Shown here one piece after another: positions 5,179 to 11,450 of a DNA stretch of 11,450 bases. The position numbers were made by a program, and so were the translations under genes. Under the pieces are notes generated by a model. That model ran no database searches and had not been told where the DNA came from. It saw nothing but the letters and a program-made list of their open reading frames with translations. This DNA is from CAZKMM01 sp964553915 (GTDB lineage Bacteria; RBG-13-61-14; DRUE01), in assembly GCA_964553915.1 (NCBI GenBank), contig CAZKMM010000085.1, forward strand, positions 1 to 11,450. Reading direction: 5' to 3'. Every line of letters begins with the position of its first letter. Positions within the stretch are counted from its first letter, which is position 1.

Positions 5179-6459
5179 ATGAAAGTATTGGTCGTGGGCG
5201 GTGGAGGCAGAGAGCATGCTCTCTGCTGGAAGCTGGCACAAAGCCCGGAAATAGAAAAGCTTTACTGCGCACCGGGCAACGCTGGAATTGAAGAACAGGC
5301 GGAACTGCTCCCAATTTCCGCAGAGGATTTATCTGGAATTGCCCAGGCAGTCCAGGAGTTAAAAATAAACCTGGTGGTGGTGGGACCTGAGGCACCCCTG
5401 GTGGCAGGAATCAAAGACCAGCTCCAGCCTCTGGGAGTAAAGGTATTTGGACCCGGTCAATCCGCTTCGGTTTTAGAAGGGAGCAAATCCTGGTGCAAAG
5501 AGCTTTTGAAGAAGTATCAAATTCCCACTGCCAGTTTTGAAATATTTGACCAGCCTGAGCCTGCCAAGGATTATATCCGCTCTCAGGGGGCTCCAATTGT
5601 GGTCAAGGCAGATGGATTAGCCGCTGGCAAAGGGGTAATTGTTGCTCAGAGCATAGAAGAAGCCGAGCAGGCAGTGGATTTAATTATGATAGAGAAAAAA
5701 TTTGGCTCTGCCGGAAATAAAGTGCTGGTAGAGGAATGCCTTTTCGGAGAGGAAGCCAGCTTTATCGGACTGAGTGATGGCGAGAATTTTCTTGCCCTTG
5801 CCTCCAGCCAGGACCATAAGCCGGTTTATGATAATGACCAGGGACCAAATACCGGGGGAATGGGAGCCTATTCCCCTGCCCCACTCATCACTGACCAGCT
5901 CTTTAAAGAAATCACGGAAAAAATTATGCTCCCCACCATTCAGGCAATGAAAGAGGAAGGAAAAGAATATCAAGGAGCTCTTTATGCCGGGCTGATGATA
6001 ACCGAGAGCGGTCCCAAGGTGCTGGAATTTAACTGCCGATTTGGAGACCCGGAAACCCAGCCCCTGCTTTTCAGATTAAAAAGCGACCTGCTCCCCTTCC
6101 TGCTTGCCTGTGAGGAAGGAAGCTTAAAAGGAATGGAATTTGACTGGTATCCAGAAGCTTCGGTCTGTGTGGTAATGGCAAGTGGAGGATATCCCGGCTC
6201 TTATGAAAAAGGCTTTGAAATTACCGGGGTGGAACAGGCGAATCAATTAGACCGCACCTATGTTTTTCATTCCGGCACCAAAAGAGAGAATGGCAAGCTG
6301 GTTACTGCCGGAGGAAGAGTTTTGGGAGTGACCAGTCGGCGGGAAACGATTCCTGAGGCGATTTCTGCGGTTTATCAGGCGGTTTCCCGGGTCAAATTTA
6401 AAAATGCTCATTATCGAACTGACATTGGCAAAAAAGCCCTCAAGCATCTTAAAACCTGA
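5179..6459 (+). CDS. purD: Phosphoribosylamine-glycine ligase
   Basis: This is the second step of purine synthesis: ATP-dependent joining of glycine to 5-phosphoribosylamine, giving GAR. All family landmarks are present in 426 residues, the usual length. They are the N-terminal VGGGGREHAL (6-15), VVVGPEAPLVAG (about 65-76), the ATP-grasp segment with PIVVKADGLAAGKGVIVA (about 138-155), VEECLFGEEASF, the substrate loop NTGGMGAYSPAP (about 224-235), and the metal-binding EFNCRFGDPETQ. The C-terminal domain is intact (ASGGYP, FHSGT, TAGGRVLGV). It has its own promoter and heads a three-gene unit. No other pur genes are nearby, so it is not part of a purine cluster here. Confidence 0.97.
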   Translation: MKVLVVGGGGREHALCWKLAQSPEIEKLYCAPGNAGIEEQAELLPISAEDLSGIAQAVQELKINLVVVGPEAPLVAGIKDQLQPLGVKVFGPGQSASVLEGSKSWCKELLKKYQIPTASFEIFDQPEPAKDYIRSQGAPIVVKADGLAAGKGVIVAQSIEEAEQAVDLIMIEKKFGSAGNKVLVEECLFGEEASFIGLSDGENFLALASSQDHKPVYDNDQGPNTGGMGAYSPAPLITDQLFKEITEKIMLPTIQAMKEEGKEYQGALYAGLMITESGPKVLEFNCRFGDPETQPLLFRLKSDLLPFLLACEEGSLKGMEFDWYPEASVCVVMASGGYPGSYEKGFEITGVEQANQLDRTYVFHSGTKRENGKLVTAGGRVLGVTSRRETIPEAISAVYQAVSRVKFKNAHYRTDIGKKALKHLKT

Positions 6460-6460
6460 C

Positions 6461-6466
6461 AGGAGA
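6461..6466 (+). promoter_or_regulatory. Ribosome binding site that decides a TTG start
   Basis: AGGAGA lies five bases before TTG at 6472 and directly after the purD TGA (6457-6459). The protein has no internal methionine and no early valine start, so this site is the main evidence for the TTG start. Confidence 0.65.
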
Positions 6467-6471
6467 TAAAA

Positions 6472-7755
6472 TTGACCGAGCAATTCTTTGCCTTAATTCT
6501 CCCGGAAAATTTTTTTGACCTTATCTTTGCCAGCTATTTATCTCTGCTGGGAAAAAAAGTTGCTCTATTTCTGCCTGAAGATAATTCTGACCTGACCAAA
6601 TCAATTTTAATAGACCCCTACCTCTCCCAGCTGGTCTGCACCAGATTGGGAATTGGAGAAAGAGCCCGGGAAAATCCCTATGAACCAGATTTTCAAATTC
6701 TCTCTCCTGATTTTCGGGTGGATATCTTTGCCCAGCGAGATAAAAGAAGATTTGCCCTGGAGCGAGACTTAAAGGAGCTGGGCGAGGAGTTCTTTTCTTT
6801 TCTGGACCGGCTCCTGGCTCAGACCGAGCCCTGGGAAGAAGAGCTGAAAACCAATTTCCCCCTGCCCAGAAGCAGATTCAGATTTATTCAGGAGCTTCTT
6901 CAAAGCCTCTCTGCCCGCTCTTTTTCCTTCCAGACCCTTCAGGGTTTTCGCCAGGAAAATGGATTCAGCCCGCAGATAGATGAGCTGGCACTGGCACCGC
7001 TTGTTTGCTTTTCTCCTTATTTCCATCAGAATGCTCCGGCTTTAAGTGTGGGCTTGCTCTGGAAGTTCCTCCTTTCCAGCTCGGAGCAGGGAAGCGAGGA
7101 AAAAGAAACCCGGCTGGAAGAGATTATTTCCGCTTCTGGAAAAATTATCCCTCAGGAAATCATTGCCCTTAAAACCGAAAAGAAAAGTTTCATCAGTGCC
7201 CGGCTCAGCTCCGGCGAGGAGCTTTCTGCCCGCTATTATTTTTTCAGCCCGAACCGGGCTTTTGCTCTTTTAGATGAGGAGGAGCGGGAGAGAAAGCCAG
7301 CCCGGGCTCTTGCCAGCATCTTTGCCAGAACTACCTTCTGCCAGCACCGGTATGAAATTTCTCCAGAGCTGGTTCCTGAGGCGCTGGCACCAAGAGCGGT
7401 CTGGGTTCAGAAAAGCGAACCCAGGGCAGTAATTTTATTGCTCAAAAAACAAAAAAGAAAAGCAGAGCTTGTGGTAGGGTATTTTTTGAGAAAATCCGAG
7501 CCCCGGGCTTTGAGCGATGAAGAAATTGCCCAAATCCTTCAGGGAATTTTCCTCTGGCTCTCTCAGGAGCAGTTAGAAAAAAAAGCCAAGCCCGGATTCT
7601 CGCATCAATTTTTAAAGTTTTCTCCCCTCCAGCTTAAATCCCCCAGGCTGGGAACCAGTTATGTGAATTTATTCCTCCCAGCTTCTGAGCTGGTTCCGTT
7701 TCTGGGACTCTCTGGAATATTTCGCTGGGCAGAAGTTTTAGCACAGGAGGAATAA
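6472..7755 (+). CDS. Degenerate FAD-dependent oxidoreductase-like protein (CrtI/amine oxidase-like), probably a pseudoenzyme
   Basis: A 427-residue soluble protein starting at TTG. Its layout resembles phytoene-desaturase or amine-oxidase flavoproteins. The N-terminal strand-helix-strand (5-34, ending GKKVALFLPED) matches the first FAD Rossmann unit. A segment around 74-112 resembles the ILSPDFRVDIF region that follows in CrtI-type proteins. Residues 214-259 (EEIISASGKIIPQEIIAL, then LSSGEELSARYYFFSP) match the usual block where such enzymes build the Gly-rich, Ge.l.ad.vv strand. The dinucleotide motif GxGxxG is absent: where it should be, the sequence is LILPENFFDLIFAS. FAD binding by the normal mode is therefore unlikely. 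It lies 12 bp after purD and 1 bp before a hydrolase. The family assignment is by fold pattern only, and function is unknown. Confidence 0.8.
   Translation: MTEQFFALILPENFFDLIFASYLSLLGKKVALFLPEDNSDLTKSILIDPYLSQLVCTRLGIGERARENPYEPDFQILSPDFRVDIFAQRDKRRFALERDLKELGEEFFSFLDRLLAQTEPWEEELKTNFPLPRSRFRFIQELLQSLSARSFSFQTLQGFRQENGFSPQIDELALAPLVCFSPYFHQNAPALSVGLLWKFLLSSSEQGSEEKETRLEEIISASGKIIPQEIIALKTEKKSFISARLSSGEELSARYYFFSPNRAFALLDEEERERKPARALASIFARTTFCQHRYEISPELVPEALAPRAVWVQKSEPRAVILLLKKQKRKAELVVGYFLRKSEPRALSDEEIAQILQGIFLWLSQEQLEKKAKPGFSHQFLKFSPLQLKSPRLGTSYVNLFLPASELVPFLGLSGIFRWAEVLAQEE
7745..7750 (+). promoter_or_regulatory. Ribosome binding site that decides a TTG start
   Basis: AGGAGG ends six bases before TTG at 7757 and lies within the last codons of the preceding gene (stop at 7753-7755). 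The next in-frame ATG, residue 42, falls after the conserved HPHPLFGGS block, so TTG is the sensible start. Confidence 0.7.
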
Positions 7756-7756
7756 G

Positions 7757-8398
7757 TTGGAGCCAGTAGAATTTAAGAGCGAAAATCTCATTTTGCAAGG
7801 AAGGCTCAGCCGACCCGGAGTTTCTCCTCCTTATCTGCCAGCAGTGATTGCTCATCCTCATCCTTTATTCGGCGGTTCTATGGATAACAATGTAGTTCTT
7901 GCCCTCAGAGACCAGCTTTTAGAAATGGGCTATTTAGTGCTTCGCTTCAATTTTCGGGGAGTGGGGAAAAGCCAGGGAAGTTATGGGAATTTCCTGGGTG
8001 AAGCCAAAGATATTATCTCTGCCTGCGATTATCTTTTTTCTCTTTCTGAAACCGAGAGTTCCCGGCTGGTTGCCTGCGGATATTCTTTTGGAGGCTTGGC
8101 TCTGCTATATGCTCTGGCAAAAGGGCTTTCTCCCCGGGCACTGGTGCTGGTCAGCCCGATGGTTCCTGAAGAGGGCTGGGAGAGAGCCGGGGAGTTGAAA
8201 AAAATTCTTCCCTTAAAAATTCCTGCTTTAATTCTCCTGGGGGAGCGTGATGATTTTTTCACCTCTGAGCTTTATCAACCTCTGGGCATAGGACAAGAAG
8301 CGGTAAAATTCCACCTGATTCCCGATGCAGACCATTTTTTCTGGGGAAAGGAAAAAGAGCTAGTGGCTCCGCTTAAGGAATTTCTTGCTCAGCTTTAA
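7757..8398 (+). CDS. Alpha/beta hydrolase, COG2945-like
   Basis: A cytoplasmic serine hydrolase of 213 residues with no signal peptide. The oxyanion and substrate region HPHPLFGGSMDNNVV (33-47) and FNFRGVGKSQGS (65-76) are hallmarks of the COG2945 group. The nucleophile Ser110 lies in the elbow GYSFGG (108-113). The acid is probably Asp165 or Asp166 in GERDDF, and the base is His193 in DADHFFWG. The family is widespread but its natural substrate is unknown; esterase or peptidase activity is only a class-level guess. The gene starts one base after the preceding stop, using a strong AGGAGG and a TTG start, so the two proteins are likely co-produced. Its last 26 bp overlap the convergent glycosyltransferase gene. 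Confidence 0.9.
   Translation: MEPVEFKSENLILQGRLSRPGVSPPYLPAVIAHPHPLFGGSMDNNVVLALRDQLLEMGYLVLRFNFRGVGKSQGSYGNFLGEAKDIISACDYLFSLSETESSRLVACGYSFGGLALLYALAKGLSPRALVLVSPMVPEEGWERAGELKKILPLKIPALILLGERDDFFTSELYQPLGIGQEAVKFHLIPDADHFFWGKEKELVAPLKEFLAQL
8373..8398. other. 26-bp 3' overlap of convergent genes
   Basis: The hydrolase stop (8396-8398, plus) lies 26 bp beyond the glycosyltransferase stop (8375-8373, minus), so the last eight or so codons of each gene are read from opposite strands. No room remains for a bidirectional intrinsic terminator between them. Confidence 0.9.
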
Positions 8399-9725
8399 AT
8401 CTTTCCTCCAGCTCCCGGAGTAAAGCCGGATTCTGATTAATTCTCCGAATCAGCTCCAGATTAGTCTTTACCCGAAGGTCAGAGGGAGATAATCTTTCTG
8501 CCCAGAGATAGACTTGCTCTGCCTCTTTTAATTTCAGCTTTCTTCTCAGAGCATTGGCATAATTATAAACCGGGCGGAATTTTAAGGGAGATTTTTTTAC
8601 CGAATCCCTCCAGAGACTCTCTGCGCTTCTCCATTTCTGAGCCCGTTCCCAGCAAAGAGAAAAAAAGCAAAGATAAATCACCCCGAGCAGGGGAAGAATG
8701 CTTTTGAGTCTTTCCTTTCCCAGCCAGGAAAGACAAAGTCCGAAAACAAGCATAATCCATAAAGCAAAAAGATAAATTCTTGTCTCCCGAAAAATATCTG
8801 CCAGAGGAATTAGAGCCAGAGGAAGGTAAATCAAAAAACCAGCTAAAATCAGCCGGTAGAAAAGCTTTCTTTTCTTCAAAGAAAAAAACAAAAACCCCAC
8901 AAAAAAGATATTGAAAAACAAACCTGCCAGAGCCAGGGGAAAATAAATTTTTAAATGATAGTCAAAATTTAACCTGGCAGGAATAAGCACCTTAAAAATT
9001 GAAAACCAGAAAAGCCCGTTCTGAGCCAGAAAATATCCGCCCCAGCCCGGCATCTGCTCGGAAGTTTTAGCCAGGATAATCGTCCAGTTAAACCGGAGGA
9101 AAATAAAAACCAGCACCAAAAGAATGCTGAAAAAAATTGGCTTGGGAGATAAAATCTTTTCTTCCCTCCAGCTCAGCACCAGACAGACCAGAGGCAGGCT
9201 AACCGCAATTTCTTTGGAAAGAAGCGCCAGAATTAATGCCAGATAAAATCCCACCCGAAATTTCCATCCCCGGGAATAAGATAAATAACAAATCAAGCCG
9301 AGCAGGTAAAAAAAGCTCATCATCAGGTCAAAGCGACCAGAGATAAGATTCACTGATTCCAGAAATATTGGATTGAGCCAGAGCCCGAGGCTGGCAAAAA
9401 TTCCTGCCAGTGGTTTATCTTCAAACAATCTTCCGCAAAAAGCCAAAAGCAAAAGTCCGTTAAGAAAATGAAGCAAGAGGTTAAAAATTCTAAATCCCTG
9501 GGAGCTGGCTCCCAACTGCCACTGAACCCAGTAGGTAAAATAAACCAGGCTCCGAAAAGGATTGAAGGAAAGAGCGGTAAATAAATTCCGACTATGCAGA
9601 TAAGGATTATGAACAATTATTCCCAGGTCATCATAAACAAATTCACAGCCAAGAGCAGAATAATCCAGAAGAAAAACCAGAGCCAGTCCCAGGATTGACC
9701 AGAGGAGCCAGAAAGATTTTTTCAT
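8373..9725 (-). CDS. GT-C family membrane glycosyltransferase, TMTC-like, with C-terminal TPR
   Basis: A polytopic membrane protein of 450 residues with about ten hydrophobic segments. The first loop after helix 1 carries FVYDDLGIIVHNPYL (29-43). Its Asp32-Asp33 pair is the catalytic or metal site expected for GT-C enzymes of the TMTC/PMT group. Further family marks are RIFNLLLHFLNGLLL (79-93), SGRFDLMMSFFYLLGL (129-144), LLSKEIAVSLP (168-178) and ETRIYLF (314-320, usually an aeR.lYlP form). The short cytosolic or periplasmic tail (about 365-428) looks like one or two TPR units (SAESLWRDSVKKSPLKFRPV, then LKEAEQVYLWAERLSPSD). Such enzymes use polyprenyl-phosphate sugars to mannosylate or otherwise glycosylate proteins; the acceptor here is unknown. 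It lies three bases after the upstream TPR protein, with no Shine-Dalgarno, and overlaps the hydrolase at its 3' end. Confidence 0.88.
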   Translation of the reverse strand: MKKSFWLLWSILGLALVFLLDYSALGCEFVYDDLGIIVHNPYLHSRNLFTALSFNPFRSLVYFTYWVQWQLGASSQGFRIFNLLLHFLNGLLLLAFCGRLFEDKPLAGIFASLGLWLNPIFLESVNLISGRFDLMMSFFYLLGLICYLSYSRGWKFRVGFYLALILALLSKEIAVSLPLVCLVLSWREEKILSPKPIFFSILLVLVFIFLRFNWTIILAKTSEQMPGWGGYFLAQNGLFWFSIFKVLIPARLNFDYHLKIYFPLALAGLFFNIFFVGFLFFSLKKRKLFYRLILAGFLIYLPLALIPLADIFRETRIYLFALWIMLVFGLCLSWLGKERLKSILPLLGVIYLCFFSLCWERAQKWRSAESLWRDSVKKSPLKFRPVYNYANALRRKLKLKEAEQVYLWAERLSPSDLRVKTNLELIRRINQNPALLRELEERFKAEQEIP

Positions 9726-9728
9726 TGA

Positions 9729-11450
9729 TTATGAACTGAGCAGGCTATAGCCACTTCTCTTGCGCAGGCTGAAGAAAAGGTCGGTTGTCCAGAAGCGGAG
9801 CAGGTCCCGGGCAGATTCCTCCTGCTCTATCACTGATTTTGGGTCGCCCAGCTCGGCAAAATTTAAATCCCGAAACCGGGGAATCAGCTTGAATAAAGCG
9901 GAAAGTGATGCCTTTAAGTCCCCGGTCACCAGCATTCCAGCACGATTGGCAGTAAAGCTCAAGCCCTTCTGCCAGAGATTTAAATCCTTGGGCAAGCCCT
10001 CTTTTGCCAATAGTTTGGCTTTTTCCTCCAGCTGAGACCTGACCTTTCTGGGAACCGCCCGCTTGACCGCCTTAGCCCGCTTCTCTATCTCTCCCTCTGC
10101 TAATCCCGGAACCTTTACCTCTGGAGCGAAAAGCCAGACAAAAAGTAAAATTGCCCGTAAAACCTCCTGAGGAGGATGATTTTGAAGTAATCCCAGCCGG
10201 AGTTTGAGCATCTCCATCCATCTGCCAATAATAAACCTCTGCTCCAGGCTGGGAAAACGATTCAGCCAGTCCGAATTGATAATCAAAGAAGGAGGATTGG
10301 TAGCCACCAATCTCGGCTCGTTAATGGTAGCAACCAGATATAAATCATAAGCTTCCACCCCAAGATTATGAGCGATTTCATCAGTTAATTTCTTAATTCC
10401 GGCAGTGGAATTAGCAGGAACCTTGCGGGATTTATGTGCCCCAAATTTTTCCAGAGAAACCGGGAATAAATCAACCAGATAATCGCCCAGGTCTGCTAAA
10501 AGCTCAAGCAAAATCCCTTTTGCCCAGGGATGAGCCAGTGCCCGAAAATGAAGCTCCGTGGTAAGAGATTTTTTGGAGCTGTGAGGCACCTGCCTTTGAT
10601 GAGCATCAAGAAACATCTGCTCATCCTGGCTTAAGCTCCCGAACATCTCCAGAACCGCATAACAGCAGTATGCCTCATCCAGCCGTCCCTGAAGCTCGTA
10701 AAGCTGTCCCATCTGATGATAGCTTTCCAGCCGGAATAAATCCCGCTCTAAAATTGCCTGATGCTCCTTAATTGCCTGTAAGTAATATTTGGAATCTTTA
10801 GCATAAAGTTCTGCCAGCTCTATCCGGGATTGAAGGTGGTCCGGGTCAAGGCGTAAAATGGTCTGAAACTCTATAATCGCCTTTTCCCTGTCCTCCAGAA
10901 AATCCCGATAGACCTGCGCCCGCTGGTAATGAATCGGAATGCTCTTCTTGATCTCCTCCCTGGGAAGAAGCCGGATAAAACGCTCGCTTACCTCCAGATA
11001 CTTTTCCCACTGCTTCTGTTTCAAATACAGGCTTAAAATTGCTTCAATTGAAGGAAGATGGGTTTTATTCAGGTTAAGAACGGTTTCAAAAGCCTGGCGC
11101 GCCCTTTCTAAATCCCCAAAACCGTCCCGATAAATCAAGCCCAGCTGATAATAATCCTCAACCTTTTTCTCTGCAGAAGGTTCCAGCTCCACAATTCTCT
11201 GATAAGCACTCTCTGCCTCGCGCCATTTCTGTGCCTGAACCAGAGCCTCGCCCAGCCTTCGCCAGCCTAAAAGATAATCCTGTTTAACCTCAACCGCCTT
11301 TTGATAATGAGCAATGGCACTCTCCAGTTGATTTAACTTTTGCTCTAAAATCTCTCCCTTTTCTACCAGTCCCTGAGCAATCACCGCCGGGTCTTTAGTG
11401 CTCCGGACCAGTCGGTCATAGCTGGAAAGAGCCTTTGTCCAGTTTTCCTG
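9729..11450 (-). CDS. TPR protein with C-terminal inactive M48-peptidase-like domain, partial
   Basis: The frame stays open to the right edge (573 residues visible). Upstream of the in-frame GTG at 11384 another 22 residues still read as TPR (WTKALSSYDRLV), so the true N-terminus lies outside the window. Residues 1 to about 300 form roughly seven TPR-like units (for example AIAHYQKAVEVKQDYLLGWR and KAIIEFQTILRLDPDHLQSR), a protein-binding scaffold. The last 270 residues resemble the core of M48 metalloproteases: GVEAYDLYLVATINEPRLVA, then PPSLIINSDWLNRFPSLEQR and FTANRAGMLVTGDLKAS. The HExxH zinc site is replaced by IIGRWMEML, so it should be catalytically dead. Similar TPR plus inactive domains occur in delta-proteobacteria-like genomes (recollection, not a search). 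It precedes a TPR-tailed glycosyltransferase by three bases. Confidence 0.85.
   Translation of the reverse strand, partial: QENWTKALSSYDRLVRSTKDPAVIAQGLVEKGEILEQKLNQLESAIAHYQKAVEVKQDYLLGWRRLGEALVQAQKWREAESAYQRIVELEPSAEKKVEDYYQLGLIYRDGFGDLERARQAFETVLNLNKTHLPSIEAILSLYLKQKQWEKYLEVSERFIRLLPREEIKKSIPIHYQRAQVYRDFLEDREKAIIEFQTILRLDPDHLQSRIELAELYAKDSKYYLQAIKEHQAILERDLFRLESYHQMGQLYELQGRLDEAYCCYAVLEMFGSLSQDEQMFLDAHQRQVPHSSKKSLTTELHFRALAHPWAKGILLELLADLGDYLVDLFPVSLEKFGAHKSRKVPANSTAGIKKLTDEIAHNLGVEAYDLYLVATINEPRLVATNPPSLIINSDWLNRFPSLEQRFIIGRWMEMLKLRLGLLQNHPPQEVLRAILLFVWLFAPEVKVPGLAEGEIEKRAKAVKRAVPRKVRSQLEEKAKLLAKEGLPKDLNLWQKGLSFTANRAGMLVTGDLKASLSALFKLIPRFRDLNFAELGDPKSVIEQEESARDLLRFWTTDLFFSLRKRSGYSLLSS

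Noticed and set aside
6472..7755. Active phytoene desaturase or amine oxidase
   Set aside because: The GxGxxG dinucleotide loop is absent and no carotenoid or amine-metabolism genes are nearby.
11382..11384. GTG as the start of the TPR protein
   Set aside because: The frame stays open to base 11450 and the extra 22 residues continue the TPR pattern, so the gene is cut by the window edge.

Overview
The window is a compactly packed piece of a bacterial chromosome of middling G+C content. It carries four transcription units with almost no intergenic DNA, plus a roughly 485-base non-coding left end. A lipid-synthesis gene next to a membrane-anchored lytic transglycosylase with a DUF4124-like N-terminus, together with a TMTC-like GT-C membrane protein and TPR proteins, suggests a Gram-negative-type, probably uncultivated or deep-branching bacterium. 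Desulfobacterota-like or a candidate phylum are guesses; nothing here fixes the taxon. There is no phage, transposon, CRISPR array or defence gene.

Region 1 (1-485) has no genes on the plus strand. On the minus strand it has a 55-bp exact direct repeat (1-55 and 235-289) that contains a tRNA promoter and the 5' end of a tRNA. The left copy runs off the window and may be a working tRNA gene. The right copy has a decayed promoter and no recognisable 3' half.

Region 2 (486-3789, plus) looks like a folate/one-carbon operon: an unrecognised protein with a GNAT-like tail, a divergent (archaeal-looking) serine hydroxymethyltransferase, a small 6-pyruvoyl-tetrahydropterin-synthase family protein with a Cys-Glu-x-x-HGH motif, and GTP cyclohydrolase FolE2. 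FolE2 makes dihydroneopterin triphosphate. The Glu beside the catalytic Cys of the PTPS homologue is the signature reported for PTPS paralogues that bypass FolB in folate synthesis. SHMT then uses the finished pterin cofactor. This is the most informative part of the window.

Region 3 (5066-3786, minus) holds a lytic transglycosylase followed by pgsA (phosphatidylglycerophosphate synthase). It converges on folE2 with overlapping stop codons. A possible promoter sits so close to the transglycosylase start that the mRNA may be leaderless.

Region 4 (5179-8398, plus) starts with a good promoter and purD (purine synthesis). Next come a TTG-started, methionine-free degenerate CrtI/amine-oxidase-like flavoprotein homologue without a Rossmann glycine motif, and a TTG-started COG2945-type alpha/beta hydrolase. 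Region 5 (11450-8373, minus) has a TPR protein whose C-terminus looks like an inactivated M48 peptidase domain (it continues past the right edge) and a GT-C/TMTC-like membrane glycosyltransferase with a C-terminal TPR. Its 3' end overlaps the hydrolase gene by 26 bp.

Most genes are housekeeping or conserved-hypothetical types. I see no clear new system. The folate module, the two apparent pseudoenzymes and the decayed tRNA duplication are the items most worth checking.
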